Of a DNA stretch of 64,000 nt, positions 29,001-38,507 are shown piece after piece. The DNA is taken from positions 1 to 64,000 of the forward strand of contig NZ_JAAFKG010000037.1 of the NCBI RefSeq assembly GCF_013299185.1, in the 5' to 3' direction. A program made the translations under genes and the position numbers. Under the pieces are notes generated by a model, which saw only the letters and a list, made by a program, of their open reading frames with translations, searched no databases and was not told the origin of the DNA. Origin of the DNA: Microcoleus sp. bin48.metabat.b7b8b9.023 (GTDB lineage: Bacteria; Cyanobacteriota; Cyanobacteriia; Cyanobacteriales; Microcoleaceae). Each line of letters opens with the position of its first letter. Position 1 is the stretch's first letter.

Positions 29001-31799
29001 GGTGACATCATCAGGCTTGAGGTTATTGTAATTAGTATCAGTGCTGATAGCAGGCGCCGCAATCACTTTGTAAACTACATTTCCATCAGCCACTAAATCG
29101 TCAACGCCAGTCACTGTGACTGTTTTCGGTTGATTGTAGTCAGCATTCGTGAAAGTTATGCTCGCCGGAGAAACAGTTCCTTCGGCAACATTGGAACTAC
29201 TAAAACCAAAAGTAACGTTAGCACTCGGTTGAGAATTGAGTTTGACTGTGAAAGTAGCTTTGCCGCCTGCTTCTGTTGTCGTTAATCCGGTAATTGGGTT
29301 GACAGTAACACCAACTTTATCGTCATTAGTAATCGTTGTGGTGGCGGTAGCAGTGGTAATTGTCGGTGTTACGCCCGGGCTTGCGGGATTTGAGAGGGTG
29401 ACGGTAATTGTTTCGTCGGCTTCAACGATGGTGTCGCCTAATACATTCAGAGTAATAGTTTTCGATGTTTCACCTGCTGTAAAATTAATCGTGCCTGCGA
29501 TACTCGTTGCCCCAGAAGTGCCACCGATATTGTTGTAATCGCTGACGTTGGTAGCAGTTCCGGCGATCGCATAATTGACGCTACTTGGCCCGCCAGTGTT
29601 ACCGCTGCGAGTCACAGTAAAAGTCAGAGGTTTTGTGCCGCTATCGCCTTCGGGAATGCTCGCAATACCCGCAGCAACCGCATAGGAAACAGTACCGTTA
29701 GCTGCAATAGTTAGTGTGGTTTGTTTGGTTGCACCTGCAAGGCCTCCGGTAATTGTGCCAAAGTTGAGAATTGCGGTTTCCGCGTTTTCAGCGATGTTGT
29801 CGGGTTTGATAGTAACTGCCACATTTTTGGTGAGTGCCGCACCTGTTGCCCCTGCGGGGAATGTAATCGATGTCGGGGCAATAGTGTAGTCTGAATTTTC
29901 TGTTGCTGTGCTGCTGGGGTTAATTGCAATTGGTACGACTACATCATTCAAGGGAGTGCCACCGCTGAGGGTGACGGGGATATTAACTACTGTGTCTGTT
30001 GTGCCTTCTGTACCGCTGTAGGCTGCCGCCCCAAAATTGACTGTGTTTGGTGTGTTTAGTAGGATTGAAACATTGCTAGAACCTCCATTTGTTATTACTG
30101 CCAAGTCGGGTAGGGAATCGTTGTTAAAATCGTTTACTGTTACCCTCCCAAGACTTGTCCCCGTCACTTCAAAGTCGATCGGCGAACTAAATCCTCCAGC
30201 GCCATTTCCCAGTAAAATTGATAGGTTAGTAGCGCCAGAGTTCGATACGGCTAAATCGAGTTTGCCGTCGCCGTTTAAATCTGCCGCTGTGACGGAATTG
30301 GACTTTGTTCCGGCTGGGAAATTAGTGGCGGTACTAAAACCTCCAGTACCATTCCCTAAGAGAATTGAGACGTTGTTAGAACCGTTGTTGGCTGTTGCTA
30401 TGTCGAATTTGCCATCTACGTTAAAGTCCGCCACAATAACGGAATTGGGATTTTGCCCCGTACTAAAGTTAGTGGCTGCACTAAAACCGCCAGTGCCATT
30501 TCCTAAGAGAATTGAGACATTATTAGAAAGACTGTTCCCCACTGCTAAGTCGGGAAAGTTATCAGCATTAAAGTTTCCCACAGCAACTGAAGCGGGAATT
30601 GCTCCGACACCAAAGCTGGTGGCAGGGCCAAAGCTACCAGTGCCATTCCCCAACAAAATTGAGACACTACCACCACCTTGAGGGTTGCCATTTACCACAG
30701 CTAAATCGGGGAAGGTGTCGGCATTAAAGTTACCAATAGCAATAGATAGGGGAGTGTTCCCTACATTTGAGTTTATGGGCGCACCAAAGCCACCAGTACC
30801 GTTTCCCTGCCTAATTGAGACAGTGCCAGAAAAGACTGGATTTGCTGTTGCTAAGTCTAATATTGTGTCGGCGTTAAAGTTGCCAAGTCTTGACGGGCCT
30901 CCGCTAAAGCTGATGGGCTGTTTAAAGCTACCATTTCCATCGGCTAAGAAAACTCCGCCGCCTATTACTAAGTCGAAGATACCGTCGCCGTTGTAGTCTA
31001 CTGAAGGAACGAAGGCATCTGATCCCATTGGAAAATTAGTCGCATTACCAAAACTGGATAGGACATGATTGTAATTTGCGATCGCATCTTCCCGAAATAC
31101 CAGGGGTGTTTGAATTTCTCCTGTTTGTGTTTCCAGTTCCCAGTCTCCACCTTTTGCTACACTTCCCGTGAGGTTTTGGGATGCAGCAACATTGGTATTT
31201 GTAAGTTGGGCAATTCGTTTGATGAAGGCGAAACCGTCAAGTTCGCGATCGATTTTATTATCACTCGCCCGTTCACTATCTATCGCATATTCCTGCGATA
31301 CGCCGGGGGTTGACACCCCCGTTAGAGCGCGAAAGTCCTCGCTCAGGGACTGTTGATTAAATCGTTTATTAAGGTTTTCCCCAGTCGGTTTCAACCGACT
31401 TTCGCTATGAGACAGGGAATTAATTCCCTGTCGGACTTTCGGGTAAGCCCGAGGCCCCGATGCCACATTACAACCATAAATTAAAATCTCCGCACTGCTT
31501 GTAAAAGCACTCCGCCACTGCTGCAATTGCTGAGAATAAGCTGACAAATTATCTGCACTCAAACAGCCATTTCCCACTTGCAAGCTACCCGGAGCACCGT
31601 GAGAAACGATGTGAATGCTGTCTATATTGGTACGAAGAGCTAAGATTTGAGTAATTTGTGCGATCGCATCCCCGTTCCCATCTAACACCACAACTTCCGT
31701 ACCCGGTGTTACCCCAGCCACCAAACTTTGATAATCTGCTACTTGACTGTCGATAAAGGCGATCGACTTTACTGAAACTGGAGCATTTAAATTCGACAT
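23040..31799 (-). CDS. Giant DUF4347 / FG-GAP / Calx-beta / fibronectin-like / RTX protein (paralog 3)
   Basis: [46 protein letters not shown] and [16 protein letters not shown] repeats in two blocks; Calx-beta; very long TPTPTP linker; RTX C-terminus. Start chosen by alignment with paralogs. Confidence 0.9.
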   Translation of the reverse strand: MSNLNAPVSVKSIAFIDSQVADYQSLVAGVTPGTEVVVLDGNGDAIAQITQILALRTNIDSIHIVSHGAPGSLQVGNGCLSADNLSAYSQQLQQWRSAFTSSAEILIYGCNVASGPRAYPKVRQGINSLSHSESRLKPTGENLNKRFNQQSLSEDFRALTGVSTPGVSQEYAIDSERASDNKIDRELDGFAFIKRIAQLTNTNVAASQNLTGSVAKGGDWELETQTGEIQTPLVFREDAIANYNHVLSSFGNATNFPMGSDAFVPSVDYNGDGIFDLVIGGGVFLADGNGSFKQPISFSGGPSRLGNFNADTILDLATANPVFSGTVSIRQGNGTGGFGAPINSNVGNTPLSIAIGNFNADTFPDLAVVNGNPQGGGSVSILLGNGTGSFGPATSFGVGAIPASVAVGNFNADNFPDLAVGNSLSNNVSILLGNGTGGFSAATNFSTGQNPNSVIVADFNVDGKFDIATANNGSNNVSILLGNGTGGFSTATNFPAGTKSNSVTAADLNGDGKLDLAVSNSGATNLSILLGNGAGGFSSPIDFEVTGTSLGRVTVNDFNNDSLPDLAVITNGGSSNVSILLNTPNTVNFGAAAYSGTEGTTDTVVNIPVTLSGGTPLNDVVVPIAINPSSTATENSDYTIAPTSITFPAGATGAALTKNVAVTIKPDNIAENAETAILNFGTITGGLAGATKQTTLTIAANGTVSYAVAAGIASIPEGDSGTKPLTFTVTRSGNTGGPSSVNYAIAGTATNVSDYNNIGGTSGATSIAGTINFTAGETSKTITLNVLGDTIVEADETITVTLSNPASPGVTPTITTATATTTITNDDKVGVTVNPITGLTTTEAGGKATFTVKLNSQPSANVTFGFSSSNVAEGTVSPASITFTNADYNQPKTVTVTGVDDLVADGNVVYKVIAAPAISTDTNYNNLKPDDVTVTNSDNETPGITVNPTAGLTTGEDGSKANFAVVLNTQPTANVTIGLNSSNISEGTVSTNSLTFTPANWNITQSVTVTGVDDNIADGDIEYKVITAAAVSADPNYNNRKGSEVSITNKDNDTAGVSISVAETKATEGGANGTYNVVLKSQPIAPVTLTLTTGSQIEPIAPITFTPNTWNIAQPVTAIAVDDAVVEGAHSGNITHNVTSADVKYNGIAVAGVVVAIADNDVAPTPTPTPEPTPTPTPTPTPTPTPTPTPTPTPTPTPTPTPTPTPTPTPTPTPTPTPTPTPTPTPTPTPTPTTTPTPTPTTTPTPTPTPTTTPTPTPTPTPTPTTTPTTTPTPTTTPTPTTTPTPTTTPTPTPTPTPTPGITVSPTSGLTTTTLGGESTFSVKLNTQPRDGVSIGLTANPNLGTLSTQRLTFSPDNWNQPQTVIVRGTPGPIENQYSNIPYGIFTEPAQSRDSSYSGLDAADVSLTNLSIIRLGLRPQIVAYPTSGLTTTEAGGTANFSVFLTIQPRSTVTIPISVDNPAEGKISRSEVTFTPDNWNTAQTVTVTGVDDTIKDGDRTYTIKFDPAATDDLNYKFLSPNNLTATNTDNETPAPLFVKFPTELSQGLGQANGIWGDYNNDGKLDVLASGNRPKVTGQIRTDGTWLYRNADSTLTWDRTFPITLTSYSGWGDADNDGRLEFAANNLNNPRGRGSGSNSMPSYAISVYKNTGTSWTNYALGLNEDFGSPRPSGSISWGDYNNDGKLDILDANIRKIAFNPQSGASQLGSLLYRNTGTGHVPDINTSNNLPAVSNGAAAWGDYDKDGKQDILLIGSSSTGKIAKVFHNTGSGFIEAFSLPGVSDGSAAWGDYNNDGKLDILLAGNTDTGLITKVFRNTGSGFSDDTTAALPGGSLAAWGDYDNDGKFDVLVDGKVYRNTGNGFTEETNAGLNDTGAAAWGDSNNDGKLDILLGKQVYRSNTANANTPPTAPTGLSVLPSGRKATFKWNKATDTQTPADGLTYNLRVGTTPGGQDILSPMSLANGTRQVVGLGNVSQNTQWQLKDLSPDKTYYWSVQAIDTAWVGSPFAEGGSFTISDTPGITVTPTNGLATTLTGGKAKFSIELNSPPTANVAIDLSANPGEGSLSTSTVTFTPQNWNIPQEVTVTGGGNNPTLIAHRPYTIVTAPAVSTDPKYSGLNAADVSITNLFRYLGSKSPAILVEPKNGLTTTEAGGQATFSVLLTTQPRANVVIPVRSDNPAEGTVSTSSLLFTSDNWNIAQTVTVTGVNDSRIDGDTPYKIILDPAVSNYVRTPGDNFVSYSGIDPEDVSVTNLERNYTFSKIVTEISSYFSGKTISDWGDYNGDGKLDFIAAGVPQILGGFGGNTGSDGATGSWPYLNTGSTFTAESSIRRLTLGATAAWGDYNNDGKLNFALQTVPFGRFPVPSSVQIYGGGTQNPFTGLNTSPQGSSQSWGDYNNDGKLDLLNATEQSFRNPNNTGLSLTNASVIYRNSNGTLTPDFNIQLPGVKNGMAAWGDYDKDGKQDILLIGTSSTGKIAKVFRNTGSGFIEAFSWPGVSEGSAAWGDYNNDGRLDILLAGSTDAGLITKIFRNTGNGFSEDTNAVFPGSKFADWGDYDNDGKLDILLAATNRGNRVFRNTGSGFAEDTNVLPGNVGSNVANWGDYDADGKLDMLLDRDIYRNNSPNANTPPTVPTGLRSQVSSRQVSFNWNPATDAQTPAEGLNYNLRVGTTPGGSEIFAPMSLNNGTREVVGLGNASQNTNWQLKDLQLGTYYWSVQAIDTAWAGSPFATEGSFTIRDTPTSIRVRGNFKSRSNNSIINGTNGNDVINATNGNDWFGLNNDIINGLDGNDWLAGLNGDDTLFGGKGDDSLYGGRGADSLNGGNGNDILLGDMGDDLLDGGLGNDTLTGGNGLDKFLLAANSGIDTITDFEDGKDLLILGNGLTFSQLAITQSNRITQISLISTGQVFASLIGVSSTQIGVADFSLL
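27905..28315. repeat. Hexanucleotide-type microsatellite (GTCGGA/GTTGGC/GTCGTA) encoding a Pro-Thr linker of roughly 135 residues
   Basis: Continuous degenerate hexamer repeat on the + strand; encodes (PT)n on the - strand. Confidence 0.95.
31238..31452. repeat. In-frame dispersed palindromic repeat inside the DUF4347 domain of paralog 3
   Basis: CCCCAGTCGGTTTCAACCGACTTTCGCTATGAGACAGGGAATTAATTCCCTGTCGGACTTTCGGGTAAGC shared with 20618-20978; related to intergenic 40220-40465. Confidence 0.85.
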
Positions 31800-31801
31800 A
31801 A

Positions 31802-32060
31802 TACACCTCAATGGGGTAAAAAAAAGACAATAACTCCCCAATTTCGTGACTGGCGTCCGAAACTATATATCAATTTTGATTTACACAGACACAGCAGTTC
31901 TGCGTAAAAATTCGGTTATTTCTGATCTGTTGTAGCTACAATAACAGTTTTTTTGGCAGAGCTATATAAAGTTTTCTTTAAAAAGAGCTTGTTAATTAAA
32001 GTACCGATAAAGAGCAAAAAATACTTAAGTACAATTACTGCGATGAATGCAAGCAGCATA
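31802..32060 (-). promoter_or_regulatory. Conserved upstream region of DUF4347 paralogs (copy 3)
   Basis: See 15697-15960. Confidence 0.65.
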
Positions 32061-32231
32061 TACCACAAACATTTTTAAAATGTAAGTGCATTGTACTGAG
32101 AACTCAAACATGACAATTAATACATAATTCAGCTTATAATGTTAGGTGCAATAAAAAAAACAGGTTCGTAGTGAGGACTTCAGTCCGCATCCATTCCCAG
32201 AACTCGCATTCCTCACTACCAACCAACCTGA

Positions 32232-33110
32232 TTACCGCAAACCCGAATCAATCTCCGCCAAAATCCCCTCAGCATCCCTGCACAAAGCATCGTGACAGCA
32301 ACCGTTACTCGCCAACAACCCCCCCCACTGACTGACATCTCCCCGGTTATACTCCAAAGCAGAACCATCAAAACGAGTAAATCGCCCGCCCGCTTCCGTC
32401 AAAATCAATTCCGGCGCCGCCAAATCCCAATCTTTCGGCGCCGACTTCCCGGAAAGGGCAATATAAACATCAGCTTTTTGTTCCACAATCGTCGCAATCT
32501 TGCAGCCGATGCTACCCACAGCCAGTTGATTTTGGCAGGGAAATTTGTGCAATAGTCGATTTAGGCGATCGTCCCTATGACTGCGACTGGTTACTATAGA
32601 TAAATCTGCCACTATATTGCGCGCAGAAACCTGCAACTTCACCGCAGAACCCCCGCGACTTTCCCCAAAAGCACCAGCATCGCGGATGCCATAATAAATC
32701 TTTTGCTTTTCTGGCCAAGCCACAACCGCTAATATCGGTTTTCCCTCAAAAGCTAAAGCAATATGAACGGCAAATTCACCAGTCTTGTCAATAAAATCGC
32801 GCGTTCCATCCAAAGAGTCAATAATCCAAACCCAAGATTGAGGTAAAGGAACTTTGCCACAACTTTCTAAATAAGATTTGTAAGTTTCTTCGCTGAGGTA
32901 GCCAAATTCTGCATTCCCTAAAACCGACTGCAATTCATCGAGAATATAAGAATTGACAGCGACATCAGCGGCGGTAACTGGGCCGTCTTTTTGTTCTTGA
33001 ATGTCCAGGTTGGGAGTATTGGCATCAGGGCGATAATAGGATTGTAAAATATCTGTGGCACCCCAAGCGGCGGCCTGGGCAATTTCGCTTAATTGTTCGA
33101 GATTTTTCAT
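32232..33110 (-). CDS. Inositol monophosphatase / 3'(2'),5'-bisphosphate nucleotidase family protein (CysQ-like)
   Basis: GPVTAADVAVNSYILDEL, YLSEET and WIIDSLDGTRDFIDKTGEFAVHIAL metal-binding motifs. Confidence 0.88.
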   Translation of the reverse strand: MKNLEQLSEIAQAAAWGATDILQSYYRPDANTPNLDIQEQKDGPVTAADVAVNSYILDELQSVLGNAEFGYLSEETYKSYLESCGKVPLPQSWVWIIDSLDGTRDFIDKTGEFAVHIALAFEGKPILAVVAWPEKQKIYYGIRDAGAFGESRGGSAVKLQVSARNIVADLSIVTSRSHRDDRLNRLLHKFPCQNQLAVGSIGCKIATIVEQKADVYIALSGKSAPKDWDLAAPELILTEAGGRFTRFDGSALEYNRGDVSQWGGLLASNGCCHDALCRDAEGILAEIDSGLR

Positions 33111-33125
33111 GTTTGATTGATTTAA

Positions 33126-33325
33126 GTAGGGTGCCTCAGATTAGAACTCTTGCAAAAGTCAAATTTACCCCCCGCAAGTCCCCCCTCCCGGGGGGGGAAA
33201 CAAGAATAATCTTACCCCCTCCCCTTACCAAGGGGAGGGTTGGGGTGGGGTGCTTTGTATTTTTGCAAGAGCTCTATTGCATCTACTTGATGATAATCGA
33301 AAAAACCCCGACTGACGAACCCTAC
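33126..33325. repeat. Nested dispersed repeats: outer GTAGGGTGCCTCAG/CTGACGAACCCTAC interrupted by inner GAACTCTTGCAAAA/TTTTGCAAGAGCTC element carrying a CCCCTCCCCTTACCAAGGGGAGGG core
   Basis: Arms at 33126-33139 and 33312-33325; inner arms at 33144-33157 and 33261-33274. Confidence 0.7.
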
Positions 33326-33392
33326 GACTTAGTCTAAACTCCAGTTATATTTGGGTACTAGGTAACAAAAACTACATTTACTAAATGTAGCA

Positions 33393-34025
33393 CTATTTTA
33401 TGAAACTAGGATAAGGACAATAAATCTCAGGAGTGGCTAGAAATTGTGTCACCATCTGTACTTGTTTAAGCACCGGGGAAGCCAAACTCAAATCAACAGC
33501 AACCGGGCCGCACGGAACTACGATATTATTTTCGTAGGCGTAGATAATTCCAAAATAAGATCGCACACCTAAATTTTTAGACACAGCTACTTGAGCTGCA
33601 ATTGGATAGCCATTGTGAGTCGCAACTTTGATACCATACAAATAATTCTTGCTTTCTTGCACAGAAAAGCCAAAACCTTTCAAAATAGCAGCAGCAGAAG
33701 TTGCCGTTGGATCTTGGGAAAATGAAAGCGATCCGAAAGAGTTGGTAAATCCCGTTGTTTCGTAATATTGCGCGGTTTGGTGTTTGTTCAAATAGCTAAT
33801 ATATTGTGTGGCTTCACTTTCTTTAGCTTTGTTGATTAACCTGAAGAAGGTAGGGAGAGCGATCGCAGATAAAATCCCAATAATAAAAATGACAACCAGC
33901 AACTCAATTAAAGTGAACCCGCTGGCAGAAATATCGCGCGGGCAATTTCCCGGGAGAGAGCGACGCTTCCCAACATTTTTTACGCCCCCCAACCCCCCCT
34001 TACTAAGGGGAATACTGTACTTCAT
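33393..34025 (-). CDS. Type IV pilin-like protein (prepilin N-terminal methylation site)
   Basis: ISASGFTLIELLVVIFIIGILSAIALPTFFRLINKAKESEA; start uncertain because the leader contains a dispersed repeat. Confidence 0.85.
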   Translation of the reverse strand: MKYSIPLSKGGLGGVKNVGKRRSLPGNCPRDISASGFTLIELLVVIFIIGILSAIALPTFFRLINKAKESEATQYISYLNKHQTAQYYETTGFTNSFGSLSFSQDPTATSAAAILKGFGFSVQESKNYLYGIKVATHNGYPIAAQVAVSKNLGVRSYFGIIYAYENNIVVPCGPVAVDLSLASPVLKQVQMVTQFLATPEIYCPYPSFIK

Positions 34026-34100
34026 AAACCTGGAATCTGCTAGATAATTAACCACAACCAACATCCCCCTGTTTTCAGGCAACTAAAATCACCATACAAC

Positions 34101-37100
34101 TCAATTAGTAGAATCTGAAAGTCTTTCCCAATTTTGGGGAATTTCTGCTAAATTCTGCCATATCGCAGGCAGCCAACTCGCATAGGGACAGCCTTCAATA
34201 TTTTGCAAATGATTTCGTGCTTGCCGCAACGACACGTATAAAGAATTACCACTAGCATAATACCTCAAAAAGGATTTTAAAAACTCTTGGGCGGCGCGAT
34301 CTGGCACGGGTTCGCGCATCACGATCATTTGAGGTAAATACAAATCAGCTAGCTGTCTCGCAAGTCCCAAACCGTCGCAAGAGTTGAATATTGCTAGTTG
34401 CAAATTGCGGGATATCGCCCCCGAAAAAACCTCTTTTAACTCTTCAATTGTCAGTTGTTCTTGCGAATTGATATGAATAAAACCCTTGCTGCTATCAGCT
34501 TCGCTGTAGCTGTGCCCCGAAAAACAAAGAATGTCCCAACCTCGTGCATCTCCAAGATAGCGATCGAACTCTTCCCTACTTGGCTGTTCCAAAAAGTCCA
34601 CCTGAGCTGGTAAACTTTTCAAAGTTTCCTTATCTGCATTCAGATCGAGCCCCGTACTGTCCCCAAAAATAGCTAAAATTCTCAACTGAGTGCGATCGCG
34701 ATTTTTGACAATTCTGTCATTATTCGGCCCGCTAAAAGCAATTTCAGCTTTCTGATAATCTGCCAAAAAATTCCAGCAATTCCACGGCAATCTCCACAAA
34801 AAGTCATCTTCTGTTTGGATCGCGATTCGCACTTCGTCTTTCGGATCGAAATTCTGACGCAGTATAAGCTCGATCTCGTGAAATGATGCGGATTTCAGCC
34901 AAGTATTTAAGCTACTCTCTAACTGTTCGGCTGAGGTTTTTAAGTCTTTTACAGAAAAATTTGTAGTTTGATTTTTGTTAATTTTAATTCGGTAAAAATT
35001 TGGGGTATCGGTTTCGGAAGACAGCGGACGATAGGTAAAAAAAGCGGGTATTAGTTTGTAGTATTTGCGAGTATAATTTACTAAGCTTTGCCACTGTATT
35101 GCATTAAGCTTGAATCTGGTGTGATGCGATTTATTTGCGAGGGGGCAATACTCTTTTACCCCCCCTAACCCCCCCTTGCTAAGGGGGGGGACAAGAGTAT
35201 TGCTGCATTCTTTTTTTAAATTGGTATGACTGTGCACTTCTGCCATGCTGGGAGAAGTATCAATATCTTGTTTAGCATGGGAATATCCCCTGTTTGTTTG
35301 AGAAGTAACTCTAGATTTATACTGTGTTTGCCACTGGCGGTAAAGAGCTAAAATTTCTTTGGGTGGCGGCAACTGTTTCTTAAAGTTGATAGGTAAATAA
35401 TATCCGTCATCCGACCAAATATTAACTCTAACTGTTAAATATCGATCTTCCGGGGCTTTTTCTATAGTGATAACAACAAGTCGATCGGGTTTTTTAGCCG
35501 TTAGTTGTTGGATGAGTGCTAGGTTGTTAATTTGTTCCTGTTTGATGCGTTCGATTTGCAGGGATTGACTGTTTAAATCTGCTTGATATCTGGCATCTAA
35601 AGCTGCTAATTTTTCATCATAAGCTTGCTTGAAATCCTGATGAATTCTAGCTTTATCGGCAGTTGCGGGAACGCTAACTTTGACGACAACTACGCCATCG
35701 CCTTTATTTTCTATTGCTTGAATTTGCAATGGGGTGCCTTCATTTTGCACTTGCACCTGTCTGAAAGATTCATTGAAAGCTGTGGCATCGAGGCCTCGAC
35801 GAAATATTAAGTCAACTGTATTTGTTACTTCTTGAAAAAAATTAGTAAATTCACCCGGTGCAAATTCTCCGTTGTGGGGGCGGCGTTCTCGATCGTCCGT
35901 TTCAGGTTTGGCATCTTCTAACAAGTAAATCCACCGACTGTCTGCCCATTCTAAGTTTGTGGTACTGTCAATATTCCAGCTTCCCAAACCGCAAACTCCT
36001 GTCATTTGAGCGTTACTAAAATCGGCACTAATCGCTTGAACTTGAGTTAAATTTGCTTGTTCTAAATTAGCAGCTTGGAAGGTAGCGTCGGTGAGATCGG
36101 CATTTCTGAGATTGATACCAAAAAGGTCGGCATCGCTTAAATTTGCTCCCCTAAGATTGGCTTGTTCGTAGGATTTTTCTCTACCGTTTCTGCTGACTAA
36201 TAAGTCTCGAACTGCTGGGTTGTTTAAGATGGTTTCGCCCGGTATTGCCCAGTCAAGCATCAAGCTTTTGTGCCACAGGGTGCGGGTGATATTGCTTTGC
36301 GTGAAATCGGTGTTTTTCAGGGTAGCGTGACTGAAATTGGCGTTAGTTAAATTGGCACGGCGAAAACTGGTGCCGCCGACTCCTGCAATAACAACTGCTA
36401 ATTGGCGAATTAAGGCGTATTTATCGTCTTCTGCTAACACTCTGCTAGCGACATAAATTCCCAATCCAACCCAGGCTAAAGCTAAAATGACAGCCGCAGC
36501 GATGATGGCAATAACTAAAGGCGGATCTGCAAAAGGTTCGGCACACCGATTGAAAAAATCACTGCATTGATTGTTTATATTGTCAACCATTCCTGCTTTA
36601 ATTAAAAGCTTCACTTTTAAATATCTAGTTGCATTTATAATAGTAAAAAATGTAGCAATCCCGCCTGCAGCTACTGCCTCAAATATAACTAAACGTGCCA
36701 ATTTTTTTTCTCCCACTACCGCAGCTAAAGCAATAGCTAAAGACAAAGCTATTACTACAGTCATGCTTCCAAACGCGATCGTAATTAAATTCACAATTAA
36801 AGATGGGATAGAATTGTTAATTTCACCATTAAAAGCCGCAATTACCCAACCAAGTCTAAAATTTCTCATCCAAGATAATATCGGGTGTTTGTCACTTGAT
36901 ATGCCGCCTAAAACACTAATTAAAGCTACCGATACAACAGCAGTAACAGTGAAATATCCCAAAGCTTTTTGGATGTCTTGACGAACGATCGCAACTGACA
37001 AATATGCCATTACTAAAAACAGGACGATCGCATTTGGAATAAAAATGGATTCCCGGTTATATTGAGGTATCAGAGAAGAGTCTATAATCTCCGGAGCAAA

Positions 37101-37328
37101 TGTAGACGCAGCCCCCCCAATCCCTGACAAGGCTGCTGCAATTATTACTATTACCAATACTCGACGAGGTGCTAATCCTGCGGTGGCTTTGTTGAAGTTA
37201 GCACCCGCAAGATTTGCTCTTGTAAAATCTGCACCTCGAATATCTGCACCGGAAAAATCTGTATTGATGAGGTTTTGATTTTTGAACGATCGTCCTTGAA
37301 GATTTTGGCCTCTGAAGTCTTGCAGCAT
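34101..37328 (-). CDS. Membrane protein with pentapeptide repeats and C-terminal CHAT (caspase-like) domain
   Basis: N-terminal pentapeptides (MLQDFRGQNLQGRSFKNQNLINTDFSGADIRGADFTRANLAGANF), several TM helices, second pentapeptide block, C-terminal CHAT with WDILCFSGHSYSE (His) and LAIFNSCDGLGLARQL (Cys). Start moved to 37328 because upstream residues are repeat-derived. Confidence 0.85.
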   Translation of the reverse strand: MLQDFRGQNLQGRSFKNQNLINTDFSGADIRGADFTRANLAGANFNKATAGLAPRRVLVIVIIAAALSGIGGAASTFAPEIIDSSLIPQYNRESIFIPNAIVLFLVMAYLSVAIVRQDIQKALGYFTVTAVVSVALISVLGGISSDKHPILSWMRNFRLGWVIAAFNGEINNSIPSLIVNLITIAFGSMTVVIALSLAIALAAVVGEKKLARLVIFEAVAAGGIATFFTIINATRYLKVKLLIKAGMVDNINNQCSDFFNRCAEPFADPPLVIAIIAAAVILALAWVGLGIYVASRVLAEDDKYALIRQLAVVIAGVGGTSFRRANLTNANFSHATLKNTDFTQSNITRTLWHKSLMLDWAIPGETILNNPAVRDLLVSRNGREKSYEQANLRGANLSDADLFGINLRNADLTDATFQAANLEQANLTQVQAISADFSNAQMTGVCGLGSWNIDSTTNLEWADSRWIYLLEDAKPETDDRERRPHNGEFAPGEFTNFFQEVTNTVDLIFRRGLDATAFNESFRQVQVQNEGTPLQIQAIENKGDGVVVVKVSVPATADKARIHQDFKQAYDEKLAALDARYQADLNSQSLQIERIKQEQINNLALIQQLTAKKPDRLVVITIEKAPEDRYLTVRVNIWSDDGYYLPINFKKQLPPPKEILALYRQWQTQYKSRVTSQTNRGYSHAKQDIDTSPSMAEVHSHTNLKKECSNTLVPPLSKGGLGGVKEYCPLANKSHHTRFKLNAIQWQSLVNYTRKYYKLIPAFFTYRPLSSETDTPNFYRIKINKNQTTNFSVKDLKTSAEQLESSLNTWLKSASFHEIELILRQNFDPKDEVRIAIQTEDDFLWRLPWNCWNFLADYQKAEIAFSGPNNDRIVKNRDRTQLRILAIFGDSTGLDLNADKETLKSLPAQVDFLEQPSREEFDRYLGDARGWDILCFSGHSYSEADSSKGFIHINSQEQLTIEELKEVFSGAISRNLQLAIFNSCDGLGLARQLADLYLPQMIVMREPVPDRAAQEFLKSFLRYYASGNSLYVSLRQARNHLQNIEGCPYASWLPAIWQNLAEIPQNWERLSDSTN
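35143..35205. repeat. In-frame dispersed repeat (GCAATACTCTT...CCCCCCTAACCCCCCCTTGCTAAGGGGGGG...AAGAGTATTGC) inside the CHAT protein gene
   Basis: Encodes NTLVPPLSKGGLGGVKEYCP; related core at 33165-33250 and 33975-34015. Confidence 0.85.
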
Positions 37329-37384
37329 GATTTTTAGAGAACAGTTAATTAATAGTTCAATCGTTACGAATCTGGCAAAAGAAA

Positions 37385-37530
37385 CCGGGTTATTATGCCT
37401 ACCCCGGCGGGGATTTGTAGGGGTAGTGCCCCCGTGCCTACCCCGGTGGGGATTTTGTAGGGGTAGTGCCCCCGTGCCTACCCCTCCACCTTCAGGCCTT
37501 CGGGCCGGCACGGGGGCACGGCCCCTACGT
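37385..37530. repeat. Dispersed GC-rich repeat (CCTACCCCGGCGGGGATTTGTAGGGGTAGTGCCCCCGTG...) upstream of the CHAT gene
   Basis: Direct repeat of CCTACCCCGG(C/T)GGGGAT..GTAGGGGTAGTGCCCCCGTG plus CCTTCAGGCCTTCGGGCCGGCACGGGGGCACGG. Confidence 0.8.
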
Positions 37531-37535
37531 TGATT

Positions 37536-38480
37536 TTAAAAACAAAACTTTTCTGTTACACTTGCTGCTCCTAAAGCAACAGTAACGTTAAAGCATTCTC
37601 CCGATTCAACGCTGTCGATTTTTAACTGGATGAAGTTATCTGCATCCCTGGCTTCTGCGTCAATTAAAACGGTTTCTGCCGATTCATCTTGCACCATCAA
37701 TCTAACTCCTTTTGGTAAATAAACTGAATCGCCGATCGGGTGTACTTGTAGCGTAACTTCTACTTCAGAATCCGATTTTGGTGGTAACGTAACTATCAAC
37801 GCTACCGCAGCACCTGCAAGTTCCATTCCTAAGTCAATTTGCTGGCCGCGGACGATCGGAACTACATTTTTGAAGCGGATCAGTTCAACTTTTTGCGGAT
37901 TAAACAACTGTTCGACAGTCAGCCAAGTCTCCTCAAAAATCCCCTCAAACCATTGTTTTAAGTTAATGAATTGCGGGCGATCGCTCTTAGTATTTACAGT
38001 TGCTGTTTGTCTTCGAGCGTTCAAATATTCGAGAAAGTTATCAAATTTTCTCAAATTTGTCAAGGGGATTTCTGCGGCGGCTGTTTGAGTGAATCCTAAT
38101 AGGGTTGCGGCTTGTAAGGATTGGTTCAACTGTACGGCAACGTAACAAATGCGATCGTCCCAAACATCGAGGGGAATGTGACAATTTCGAGCATCTGGCA
38201 AGACGGGGCGGCATTCAATTTTGCCAATACCGACAACATCTAAATCGGCGACATCTAGAAATTTCAGCATCACTGAATCGCGACTGTCGCTGTTTTCCCA
38301 ATTCGTTTCAAATCCCATTAAGCGCAGATAATAATCTACTGCGTATACTGCTAGGGTATTGAGGTAAACTCGTTTGAATTTTTTCGGACTGGATAGTTCC
38401 GCGTACTGTTGAGCGATATCGTGGGCCGCAAAGGATAGCGGGATTGTGAAAGTTATGGGTTCGATCGTTTTACTCATCAT
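37536..38480 (-). CDS. DUF1822 family protein
   Basis: ITFTIPLSFAAHDIAQQYAELSSPKKFKRVYLNTLAVYAVDYYLRLMGFETNWENSDSRD, the characteristic DUF1822 N-terminus. Confidence 0.85.
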   Translation of the reverse strand: MMSKTIEPITFTIPLSFAAHDIAQQYAELSSPKKFKRVYLNTLAVYAVDYYLRLMGFETNWENSDSRDSVMLKFLDVADLDVVGIGKIECRPVLPDARNCHIPLDVWDDRICYVAVQLNQSLQAATLLGFTQTAAAEIPLTNLRKFDNFLEYLNARRQTATVNTKSDRPQFINLKQWFEGIFEETWLTVEQLFNPQKVELIRFKNVVPIVRGQQIDLGMELAGAAVALIVTLPPKSDSEVEVTLQVHPIGDSVYLPKGVRLMVQDESAETVLIDAEARDADNFIQLKIDSVESGECFNVTVALGAASVTEKFCF

Positions 38481-38507
38481 TTTGGACTCTACTTGCTTGC
38501 TTAAGCA

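Noticed and set aside
37329-37511. N-terminal extension MPARRPEGGGVGTGALPLQNPHRGRHGG... of the CHAT ORF
   Set aside because: Encoded by a GC-rich dispersed repeat upstream of a better start (MLQDFRGQNLQ at 37328) that begins the pentapeptide region; probably untranslated.
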